Shown here piece by piece: positions 1-6,022 of a stretch of DNA of 8,128 nt; position 1 is the stretch's first letter; each line of letters begins with the position of its first letter. Below the pieces are notes generated by a model. It ran no database searches. It was not told where the DNA came from and saw only the letters and a list, made by a program, of their open reading frames with translations. Position numbers and translations under genes: made by a program. The DNA comes from an uncultured Bacilli bacterium (GTDB taxonomy: Bacteria; Bacillota_I; Bacilli_A; RF39; UBA660), in assembly GCA_910587725.1 (NCBI GenBank), contig CAJUNG010000051.1, forward strand, positions 1 to 8,128. The letters are read 5' to 3'.

Positions 1-19
1 AATAAAGGAATAAGGAGAT

Positions 20-42
20 TTTATCATTCAAAAAGTGATAAA
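20..42. repeat. Inverted repeat at left edge, operator-like
   Basis: A perfect 7-base inverted repeat, TTTATCA at 20-26 and TGATAAA at 36-42, is separated by 9 bases. It lies just downstream of the predicted minus-strand promoter at 49-78, so it would fall in the early transcribed leader of a gene beyond the left edge. It could be an operator or a weak RNA hairpin. It is very AT-rich, so chance is possible. Confidence 0.3.
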
Positions 43-48
43 TTTGAG

Positions 49-78
49 ATTATACTATAAAAATTCATAAACATTCAA
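49..78 (-). promoter_or_regulatory. Predicted sigma-A promoter firing out of the left edge
   Basis: On the minus strand a -35 box TTGAAT (78-73) is followed after 18 bases by a perfect TATAAT -10 box (54-49). It lies downstream of the bacteriocin operon terminator and points out of the window, so it would serve the next gene to the left, whose start is not visible. The boxes are seen directly; activity is inferred. Chance matches are common in DNA this AT-rich. Confidence 0.45.
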
Positions 79-166
79 CTAAATTAACTAAATAGAAACA
101 AGTTTAAAAAGGGAAAAAAATCATAAGGTCTTTACATTTTCTTAAAAGTCTCATCAATGAATAATG

Positions 167-198
167 AAAAAAGGACGACAAAATTGTTCGTGTCGCCC
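167..198 (-). terminator. Rho-independent terminator of the bacteriocin operon
   Basis: Read on the minus strand, GGGCGACA (198-191) pairs with TGTCGTCC (180-173), giving an 8-bp stem with one G.U pair. The loop is 10 bases and six T residues follow (172-167). It begins 9 bases after the stop codon of the last small gene. It marks the end of the transcript that carries the exporter, both peptides and the candidate immunity gene. Confidence 0.85.
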
Positions 199-206
199 CT
201 ATCCAT

Positions 207-380
207 TTAACAGACAAGCTCAAATACATGGCGGAAAAAGGTTCCTAGATAGATTCCAAGATTCATCACCGAAGGAACTAAAACACCTATCGCCATCATC
301 AAAACCGGAAATAATAATAGCTGTATACACACGGAGACTTTCTTTTTATCGTGGAAAAACGCCTTTATTTGCATACACAT
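207..380 (-). CDS. Small hydrophobic protein, candidate bacteriocin immunity protein (57 aa)
   Basis: I do not recognise a family. The 57-residue product starts MCMQIKAFFHDKKK, a short basic head. It continues with a long hydrophobic stretch (about residues 15-49) interrupted by Pro25 and Pro36, and ends RHVFELVC. The hydrophobic part could form one long or two short membrane helices with the Lys-rich head in the cytoplasm. Cys occurs at 2, 18 and 57. There is no double-glycine leader. The ATG at 380 has a strong AGGAGG site about six bases upstream, inside the end of the peptide B gene, and the frames overlap by 16 bases, suggesting translational coupling. A terminator follows directly. Small membrane proteins encoded right after class II bacteriocin genes are typically immunity proteins, so that is the inferred role. 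A third, leaderless secreted peptide or a membrane accessory is the alternative. That it is a real gene is fairly secure; its function is not. Confidence 0.72.
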   Translation of the reverse strand: MCMQIKAFFHDKKKVSVCIQLLLFPVLMMAIGVLVPSVMNLGIYLGTFFRHVFELVC

Positions 381-535
381 AAATTTCCTCCTGATAATCT
401 GCGAAGTGCGCTTCCTAAAGCTTGTCCAGCTTCAAAAATCGTATTGGCAACCCCCTTAAAAGCATTCACTAAAGCGGCCGAAAGACTAAATCCACCAACC
501 ACTAAATAAGCTTCTTCCATAGTCATTTTTATCAT
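365..535 (-). CDS. Double-glycine-leader bacteriocin-like peptide B (56 aa)
   Basis: A predicted 15-residue leader, MIKMTMEEAYLVVGG, precedes a 41-residue core beginning FSLSAALVNAFKG. The leader is a degenerate version of the C39 type: Glu at -8, Val at -4, Met at -12, Gly-Gly at -2/-1. The core contains GQALG (residues 37-41), a GxxxG helix-packing motif as in class IIb two-peptide bacteriocins. It carries a net positive charge from Lys27, Arg45, Arg46 and Lys56, and ends NLCVCK with two cysteines that could form a disulfide. The start at 535 is chosen over in-frame ATGs at 526 and 520 because AAGGAGG (550-544) is 8 bases upstream of it. The gene lies 25 bases after peptide A and overlaps the next gene. 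The upstream exporter probably cleaves and exports it. A peptide pheromone is an alternative, but no sensor gene is visible here. Confidence 0.85.
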   Translation of the reverse strand: MIKMTMEEAYLVVGGFSLSAALVNAFKGVANTIFEAGQALGSALRRLSGGNLCVCK

Positions 536-560
536 ACTTTATACCTCCTTATTATTGTTT

Positions 561-701
561 TTACTTACGACAAGCAAGCGGTCTAGTAAATCCATCGAGT
601 ACGCCAATAATGAAGATACCAACGCCAATAATACCTGCTGCACTTAAAAAACTAAATCCTCCTTCAATACGTTCTAATTCGTTGTTAGATAACTTTCGCA
701 T
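561..701 (-). CDS. Double-glycine-leader bacteriocin-like peptide A (46 aa)
   Basis: The leader MRKLSNNELERIEGG matches the classic C39 substrate consensus: Leu at -12, Ser at -11, Glu at -8, Leu at -7, Ile at -4, Gly-Gly at -2/-1. Cleavage would release a 31-residue core that is strongly hydrophobic and glycine-rich (FSFLSAAGIIGVGIFIIG), with a basic tail ending LACRK and one cysteine (Cys44). It has a GxxxG motif (Gly33-Gly37). The core start FSFLSAA closely resembles FSLSAA of peptide B, suggesting a duplicated, paired origin. The ATG at 701 is preceded by AAGGAG about seven bases upstream, inside the exporter gene, and the two genes overlap by 28 bases. Predicted function: a membrane-active subunit of a two-peptide (class IIb-like) bacteriocin matured by the adjacent exporter. 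There is no YGNGV motif, so it is not pediocin-like. The leader makes substrate status near certain; antimicrobial activity is inferred. Confidence 0.9.
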   Translation of the reverse strand: MRKLSNNELERIEGGFSFLSAAGIIGVGIFIIGVLDGFTRPLACRK

Positions 702-2767
702 AAAACCTCTCCTTTCATAAAATCCATTTGTTTAGGATATAAATCCGCATTATAAAACCGATGAGAAACAACAATTACTGCTTTTTCTGCCAAATAAGAA
801 AACAAATCAATTAAAATTTCTCTTTCTAAAGAAATATCGATATTACACAAACTCTCATCAAAAATATAGATATCTGCACTCGTTAATATACTCCTTGCAA
901 GAATTACTCGTTGCCGTTCACCACCCGATAGATTTGCACCATCCTCATCAACCATCATGTCATACGTTAAAATATGACGTGCAACAATTTCATCGACTCG
1001 ACAAATGTGACAGATGCGTAAGAATTCTTGCTCAGAAACTTCTCGTCCAAGTAAGATATTTTCCTTGATACTTCGATGTAATAATCCATCATTTTGACCA
1101 ACATACAAAACCCTTTTTCTTAAAAGTGCCTGACTTCCCTGATGAAACTTCTCTCCATTAAGCAAAAATTCTCCTTCAAACCGATTTTCTAACCCTGCCA
1201 AAATTTTACTAAACGTACTCTTACCACAACCGGTACTTCCATATAATAAAATTTTATCCTTTAACGATACTTCAATCGATTTATCAGAAAATACCAAGTT
1301 TCTTCCATGATAAGAAAATGTAACTCCTCTTAACTCAATCCTTTGAATTTTTCCAACTGCCACTTCATCCGGAATTTCCTCCTCATCTACCTCAATTAAC
1401 TCTTGAATACGACCGATGGATTCTAAACTATCGAAATAATCTAAAAGGAAAAGAAGAAAATGAGAAATCGGGTCAAGAAAAAAGGATAGTAAGAAAAAAT
1501 AAGTCATAAAATTAGAAAATGTAAACATTTTTTGGTCAATCAAGAAAAATGAAATGGCAACCACCAAAATATCTAAAATCGCACGAACCAAATTTTGGAA
1601 AAATACTTCTTTTTGATACAACTTTTGATACTGATGATTCTTCTTTAAAAAATCTTGATAGGAGAAAAGAATATCCCCTTCGACTTTCTCTTCACAACGC
1701 ACATGGCGAATACTAGGAATATGACTAAGGACATCAACTAACTGACTAGAAAACTTCGTGTAAGCATCTTTTCTTTCCCGAATAGAAAAAAGAAAAGACT
1801 TGCGAAACCAATGGCGAAGTAAAAAAAGAAAAAGTACCAAAGAAAGGACAAGACAAGTCAACATCGGTTGTAAATACAAAAGAAGAAAGAACGAAAAAAT
1901 TACTAAAAACAAATCAATCATCAAAGAGAAAAAGAGGTTTCCAAACGTCGATTTAACGAAAGATAAATCCGAAATCTTACTGCTAATCTCTCCTGTTGTA
2001 TGGTTTTCATAATACGAATAGGGAAGCGAAAATAAATGATGATAAACATATTGAAATAGAAACAAATCTAATTTGGTTAAAACAGAAGAAAACAAAACAA
2101 ATCGAAAAAACTGAGCCAAGTTTTTAAGATTAGCAACAACGAAAAACAAAAGAGCAATCATCACTAACCAGGATATCTGGTAACGAACATAAACGGTTTC
2201 TAGCAAAACTTGAATATAAAAGGAAGAAAAAATACTTCCTATCGTATAAAGAAAAGATAGAGAAATTAACCCAAGTAGCACACCAAAATGCTCCTTTGTA
2301 AACTGAAAAAACAAATTTTTAAGAGGTCTTTGAAAAGACAACTTAGGAACTTTTCCTGATGGAATAAATACCAAAAACTGCTCTGTACTAATCGTTAAAA
2401 ACTTTTCTAATTCCATTTTTGAAATAGAACTAGCAGAGTCAGCAATCACTAATTCATTATGGTCAAAATCGATTTCATAAATCACAACAAAATGATAATA
2501 CCCATCCTTCACCACATGGGCAATCACTGGTAAGTAAGTACTTGGCAAATTTTTAATATCGCCCTTAAGTCCAAATGTAGTAAAGGAAAAACGTTCTCCT
2601 GCTTTTAGTAAATCATATGCCGTCGTCCCCTCCTTAGTCGTATTCGTCAAATTTCTTAAGTATTCCTTTGAACAATCACCTCCATAACTACGAATAATCA
2701 TAAGAAGAGAACAAACACCACAATCCATCATTTCATCTTGCTTTACAAATACATGTTTTTTCAACAA
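674..2767 (-). CDS. Peptidase-C39 ABC transporter processing and exporting the bacteriocin-like peptides
   Basis: A 697-residue membrane protein with the three-part layout of bacteriocin exporters (LagD/ComA type). Residues 1-135 form a C39 cysteine peptidase: Gln10 (oxyanion hole) in QDEMMDCG, Cys16, His92 in YHFVV and Asp110 in IADS. Residues about 155-440 hold roughly six membrane helices. Residues about 475-697 are the ATPase: Walker A GSTGCGKST (510-518), Q-loop Gln558, signature LSGGE (613-617), Walker B IYIFDE with Glu638, and His669 in VVSHR. It would cut leaders after Gly-Gly on the cytoplasmic side and pump the cores out using ATP. The start is TTG at 2767: a GGGGGGTGA site ends 7 bases upstream, while the next ATGs (codons 13-14) would remove Gln10. 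Its 3' end overlaps peptide A. No HlyD-like accessory gene is visible. Both catalytic centres look intact. Confidence 0.95.
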   Translation of the reverse strand: MLKKHVFVKQDEMMDCGVCSLLMIIRSYGGDCSKEYLRNLTNTTKEGTTAYDLLKAGERFSFTTFGLKGDIKNLPSTYLPVIAHVVKDGYYHFVVIYEIDFDHNELVIADSASSISKMELEKFLTISTEQFLVFIPSGKVPKLSFQRPLKNLFFQFTKEHFGVLLGLISLSFLYTIGSIFSSFYIQVLLETVYVRYQISWLVMIALLFFVVANLKNLAQFFRFVLFSSVLTKLDLFLFQYVYHHLFSLPYSYYENHTTGEISSKISDLSFVKSTFGNLFFSLMIDLFLVIFSFFLLLYLQPMLTCLVLSLVLFLFLLRHWFRKSFLFSIRERKDAYTKFSSQLVDVLSHIPSIRHVRCEEKVEGDILFSYQDFLKKNHQYQKLYQKEVFFQNLVRAILDILVVAISFFLIDQKMFTFSNFMTYFFLLSFFLDPISHFLLFLLDYFDSLESIGRIQELIEVDEEEIPDEVAVGKIQRIELRGVTFSYHGRNLVFSDKSIEVSLKDKILLYGSTGCGKSTFSKILAGLENRFEGEFLLNGEKFHQGSQALLRKRVLYVGQNDGLLHRSIKENILLGREVSEQEFLRICHICRVDEIVARHILTYDMMVDEDGANLSGGERQRVILARSILTSADIYIFDESLCNIDISLEREILIDLFSYLAEKAVIVVSHRFYNADLYPKQMDFMKGEVLCESYLTTN

Positions 2768-2773
2768 TCTATT

Positions 2774-2782
2774 TCACCCCCC
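2774..2782 (-). promoter_or_regulatory. G-run ribosome binding site fixing the TTG start of the exporter
   Basis: The minus-strand sequence GGGGGGTGA resembles the anti-SD complement GGAGGTGA but with a run of six G. The G run ends 9 bases before the TTG at 2767, which supports that start over downstream ATGs. A four-unit TAA-type triplet repeat lies immediately upstream. Both are simple repeats that could vary in length, which would alter the SD or its position. Confidence 0.6.
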
Positions 2783-2801
2783 TATTATTATTATTTGCAA
2801 A

Positions 2802-2850
2802 AATTTCCAATTTTCCCCAAAAAATGTCAAAATTTTTTAAATTTTTTTTT
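2802..2850 (-). promoter_or_regulatory. Probable promoter of the bacteriocin operon with A-tract UP element
   Basis: A perfect -35 box TTGACA (2830-2825) is preceded by A-tracts of nine and six residues (2850-2842 and 2838-2833), which resemble an UP element. Seventeen bases downstream the -10 position reads GAAATT, only three matches to TATAAT. An alternative -10 in the TAATAAT repeats further down has no good -35. The promoter may therefore be weak, factor-dependent or read by another sigma factor. The location is well supported because it sits between the smc terminator and the exporter. Confidence 0.5.
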
Positions 2851-2856
2851 GGCGAC

Positions 2857-2884
2857 AAAAAAAGAAGCATCGATTAAATGCTCC
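2857..2884 (-). terminator. Rho-independent terminator of smc
   Basis: On the minus strand GGAGCAT (2884-2878) pairs with ATGCTTC (2870-2864) around a 7-base loop, with one G.U pair, followed by seven T residues (2863-2857). It starts 15 bases after the smc stop codon. It separates smc from the bacteriocin operon, so the two should be independent transcripts. Confidence 0.8.
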
Positions 2885-2899
2885 TAAAATCCTTATTTC

Positions 2900-5851
2900 T
2901 TAAGGGGAAACTGAAGAATCTAACTTAACGCTAACTAGCTTACTGACACCAGACTCTTGCATAGTAATTCCATACAAAGTTTTGGCATATTCCATCGTTT
3001 TCTTCTTATGAGTAATTAACAAAAACTGCGTTTTATCTTTATAATGGTCCAAATACTTTCCAAAATTATCTACATTCGCCTCATCCAAAGCAGCCTCCAC
3101 CTCGTCAAACAAACAGAATGGAACCGTTTGCACATTCAAAATAGCAAATAATAAACTAATCGCAGTAAGTGTCTTTTCACCACCAGAAAGTAAACTAATC
3201 GTTGTGAGTTTCTTTCCCGGAGGAGAGGCAATAATCTCGACTCCAGTTTCTAATAGATTATCTTCATCAGTAAGTTTTAAATCTGCTGTTCCTCCACCGA
3301 AAAGAGACGTAAATACACTTTTAAACTCTACACGTACTTTTTCAAATGTCGAGATAAACTCTTGCTTCACTACCTCATCCATCTCAGAGATAATTTCATA
3401 CAAGCTTTGTTTTGCATTTTCTAAATCTCCCCGTTGATTCGTCAAAAAAGTATATCGCTCATTCACCCGTTCAAATTCTTCAATAGAATCGATATTGACC
3501 ATACCAATTTTTTTCAGCATCGATTTTAAATGTCCAACTTTTTCACGTTGTTCATCTAACTCTAACTCAAGTGGATAATCTTTTCTAGCTTTTTCATAAG
3601 TCATCGAGTACTCTTCATTTAAAACAAGTAAGTATTGGTCTAACTTTAAATCATTCTGACTTAAGGCAATTTCTAAAGATTTTGCTTCTTGCTCGAGTTT
3701 TCGAGTTTTCGCATTATTCTCTCTACTCTTCGCATCCATCTCTTCAATTTCTTGTTTTAATCGTCCCTGACTTAATTCCATCTTTTTAATTTCAGAAACC
3801 AATTCATTCTTCTCATTTAACTTAGAGGAATATTCTTCTATCACTTGTAATTCTTTCTCTGAAGTAGAAGAAGTAAGAACCGCATCATAAGAAGAAATAT
3901 CACGAAGAATTCCTGCTAAAGATTCTTTTAATTCCATCAATGTTTCTAACTTCAGCCTTAATTTTTCTTGTTTAGCAATCAAGTTACTTTGAATATCATA
4001 AGACTTTTCTTCTAAATCTTTTCTTAAGGATTCCATCTCTTTCAAAGAGGTATCTAATTCTAAAATTGCCCCTTTCAAATCAACTTTCAATGCTTTTTTT
4101 TGTGTTAATTCTTGTTTTAGAGAAGCAATACTTTTCTGAAGACTGAGACTTCCTCCCGTAATACTTCCTCCCACTTGAATGATTTCACCATCTAAGGTAA
4201 CCACTCGGTACCGAGAAGAAAGTTTCTTAGAAATTCTCGTTGCTGCATCAAAGGAAGAAGCAACAATAATATTTCCTAGTTGGCTAGAAACTACGGAAGA
4301 AAACTTTTCTTCACAAGAAACCAAATTTTCTAAGATATGAACAAAACCTTCTTCTTTTTGTAAAATTTGTAAGGAATTAGAATCTACACTTTTGGGTTTC
4401 ATGGAAGAAATCGGATAAAAAGTAGCTCGTCCCAATCGTTGTTCTTTTAAGTAGGCGATTGCTCCCTTAGCATCTTCTTCCCGGTTTACAACAATCGCAT
4501 TTTTACTTGCTGTTGTTGCTACTTCAAAAGCTTTAAGATAAGTATCAGGAACTTCTACTAAGTTAGAAAATATCGAATGTATTCCCGTAAGTCTTGGATT
4601 ATTCAACACGGCTTTAACAGAAGAAGGCGCACCCCCTCCCGCTTCAATATTATTCTCTAAAATCGAAATTTGACTTTTTGTTTCTAAATATTCCCGACTC
4701 TTAGTATTATATTCTCGTAAATCATCTTCTCGTCTTTTATTCCAAGAGGCAATTTCAGCTTCTAATTTAGCTTTTTTATCTTTAAGCGTATTTTCTTCTA
4801 CTTGTTCTACTTCTAATTCTTTTTCTACACTAAAAATTTGATTTTCTAATGCTAATTTTCTCTCGTTTAATGCAAGTATCTCTTGATTTACTTTATCTGT
4901 CTCACCATCTAACTTACTACGTTCCTTTAATAGAAGTTTCTCACTATTTAAACGTTCCACTTCTTCTGTAAGTTTTAAAAGACGAGCGTTTTTATTTCGT
5001 AAATCGTCTTCTAATTTTAAAAGTTCCACACGTTTCTCATCAGTTTTGATATCCCCCGTAGAGTTACTAGAAGAAAGATGAAAACTTTCGGATTCCACTT
5101 CTTTTAGTCGAGCTTTCTTTTTTTCACTATCGCTAGTCAGTAAAGAAATCTCCTCGGCAAGTAAAGAAACCTCATATTTTTCTAAATCCTCTTTGACTTG
5201 AATATATTCTTTGGCTTTTCTACTCTGCTCGCGAAGAGGTTCCACCTGCCCTTCTAATTCAGCAATAATATCTGAAACGCGGTCTAAGTTTTGGTTCGTT
5301 CTTTCTAATTTGCGAATCGCTTCTTCTTTTCTTTTTTTATATTTTAAAACTCTTGCGGCTTCTTCAAAAATAATTCTTCTGTCATAAGGAGAATTAGACA
5401 AAATTCTCATCACTTCTCCTTGAGAAATAATATTAAAACTAAACTTTCCAATACCAGAATCTAAAAATAAATCCGTAATATCTTTTAATCGACATTTTTC
5501 TCCATTTAAAAAATATTCATTCTCACCAGTTCGATAAATTCTTCGTTTAATGCTAACTTCTGTAAAAGGAACGGATAAATAATGGTCAGAGTTATCAAAA
5601 ATAAGGGCCACACTAGCAACACTAGAGGCTCCTCTTGATTTACTTCCCGAAAATATGACATCACTCATATTCCCGTCTCCTCTTAATGATTTTACCGATT
5701 GCTCTCCTAAAACCCAACGAACAGCATCAACAACATTACTTTTCCCACTACCATTTGGTCCTACAATACAAGTAATATTCTGGTCAAGTTTAAATTCTAA
5801 TTTATCGGCAAAACTTTTAAATCCAGCAACTTCAATTTCTTTTAAGTACAT
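2900..5851 (-). CDS. smc: Chromosome partition / condensin protein SMC, short form (983 aa)
   Basis: SMC dimerises and, with ScpA and ScpB, forms the bacterial condensin that compacts and helps segregate the chromosome. In order (numbering from the ATG at 5851): head half MYLKEIEVAGFKSFADK with Walker A GPNGSGKS (31-38) and Q-loop Gln144; a first coiled coil (about 165-405); a hinge (about 409-567, ending in a GGSITGG glycine motif); a second coiled coil (about 575-815); and the second head half with signature LSGGEK (888-893), Walker B CLFDE (Asp916, Glu917), the following EAALDEANV D-loop region, and His948. Both ATPase halves are complete. It is about 200 residues shorter than Bacillus SMC because the arms are short, which resembles mycoplasma P115-type SMC. 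The ATG at 5851 is preferred over the GTG at 5860 because AAGGTG (5863-5858), the SD, includes that GTG. It has its own promoter and terminator; rnc and ftsY are not adjacent. Confidence 0.97.
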   Translation of the reverse strand: MYLKEIEVAGFKSFADKLEFKLDQNITCIVGPNGSGKSNVVDAVRWVLGEQSVKSLRGDGNMSDVIFSGSKSRGASSVASVALIFDNSDHYLSVPFTEVSIKRRIYRTGENEYFLNGEKCRLKDITDLFLDSGIGKFSFNIISQGEVMRILSNSPYDRRIIFEEAARVLKYKKRKEEAIRKLERTNQNLDRVSDIIAELEGQVEPLREQSRKAKEYIQVKEDLEKYEVSLLAEEISLLTSDSEKKKARLKEVESESFHLSSSNSTGDIKTDEKRVELLKLEDDLRNKNARLLKLTEEVERLNSEKLLLKERSKLDGETDKVNQEILALNERKLALENQIFSVEKELEVEQVEENTLKDKKAKLEAEIASWNKRREDDLREYNTKSREYLETKSQISILENNIEAGGGAPSSVKAVLNNPRLTGIHSIFSNLVEVPDTYLKAFEVATTASKNAIVVNREEDAKGAIAYLKEQRLGRATFYPISSMKPKSVDSNSLQILQKEEGFVHILENLVSCEEKFSSVVSSQLGNIIVASSFDAATRISKKLSSRYRVVTLDGEIIQVGGSITGGSLSLQKSIASLKQELTQKKALKVDLKGAILELDTSLKEMESLRKDLEEKSYDIQSNLIAKQEKLRLKLETLMELKESLAGILRDISSYDAVLTSSTSEKELQVIEEYSSKLNEKNELVSEIKKMELSQGRLKQEIEEMDAKSRENNAKTRKLEQEAKSLEIALSQNDLKLDQYLLVLNEEYSMTYEKARKDYPLELELDEQREKVGHLKSMLKKIGMVNIDSIEEFERVNERYTFLTNQRGDLENAKQSLYEIISEMDEVVKQEFISTFEKVRVEFKSVFTSLFGGGTADLKLTDEDNLLETGVEIIASPPGKKLTTISLLSGGEKTLTAISLLFAILNVQTVPFCLFDEVEAALDEANVDNFGKYLDHYKDKTQFLLITHKKKTMEYAKTLYGITMQESGVSKLVSVKLDSSVSP

Positions 5852-5857
5852 ATCTTT

Positions 5858-5863
5858 CACCTT
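5858..5863 (-). promoter_or_regulatory. Ribosome binding site deciding the smc start
   Basis: AAGGTG lies six bases upstream of the ATG at 5851. The upstream in-frame GTG at 5860-5858 is part of this SD, so it is unlikely to be the initiator. Family N-termini also begin at the equivalent of this ATG (M-x-L-K-x-x-x-x-x-G-F-K-S-F). Confidence 0.7.
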
Positions 5864-5876
5864 ACCACTATTTAAG

Positions 5877-5905
5877 ATTATACTAGAAAATTATAGTTCT
5901 TTCAA
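5877..5905 (-). promoter_or_regulatory. Sigma-A promoter of smc
   Basis: TTGAAA (5905-5900), a 17-base spacer and a perfect TATAAT (5882-5877) form a near-consensus vegetative promoter. The predicted transcription start, about seven bases downstream, leaves a leader of roughly 20 bases before the ATG at 5851. The rest of the 5906-6003 gap holds no gene that I can see. A TTGACA at 5979-5974 lacks a properly spaced -10. Confidence 0.85.
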
Positions 5906-6003
5906 GGAAAAAAGATATGGGATAAGAAAATTCCTTTTATATAATGAATTGTAAAAGTAAGTATAACCTTTAATGTCAAGTCAGTTTTAATCTAACTTCA
6001 AAT

Positions 6004-6022
6004 AAAAAAGAGGCTATGCCCC
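6004..6022 (-). terminator. Compact terminator containing the stop codon of the surface-protein gene
   Basis: On the minus strand GGGGC (6022-6018) pairs with GCCTC (6014-6010) around an ATA loop, with one G.U pair; an outer A-T pair uses the first T of the tract. Six T residues follow (6009-6004). The TAG stop (6016-6014) spans the loop and stem, so hairpin and coding end overlap. The stem is short, but composition and position fit a terminator. Confidence 0.65.

Noticed and set aside
164..382. Plus-strand 72-codon reading frame
   Set aside because: It runs antisense through the terminator and the small hydrophobic gene, has no SD, and its product is low-complexity with no family features. 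The minus-strand genes there have strong SDs and leaders.
380..395. Second Gly-Gly in peptide B (RRLSGG) as the cleavage site
   Set aside because: It would release only a 6-residue peptide, it lacks leader spacing, and those codons are explained by the SD of the next gene.
207..701. Lanthipeptide or other modified RiPP interpretation
   Set aside because: No modification enzyme (LanM, LanBC, radical SAM, YcaO) is present in the window, and the cores have few Cys arranged for ring formation. A gene outside the operon cannot be excluded.
1800..2012. Plus-strand frame rich in Lys/Arg
   Set aside because: It is antisense to the transmembrane part of the exporter; its composition simply mirrors the complementary hydrophobic codons.
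3204..3437. Plus-strand frame opposite smc
   Set aside because: It is a shadow of the SMC C-terminal head, with no SD or domain.
5849..5860. GTG at 5860 as the smc start
   Set aside because: That GTG is part of the AAGGTG SD for the ATG at 5851, which also matches the usual SMC N-terminus.
5655..5954. Plus-strand 99-codon frame across the smc start
   Set aside because: It is antisense to the SMC N-terminal head and the smc promoter, with no SD and no recognisable motif.
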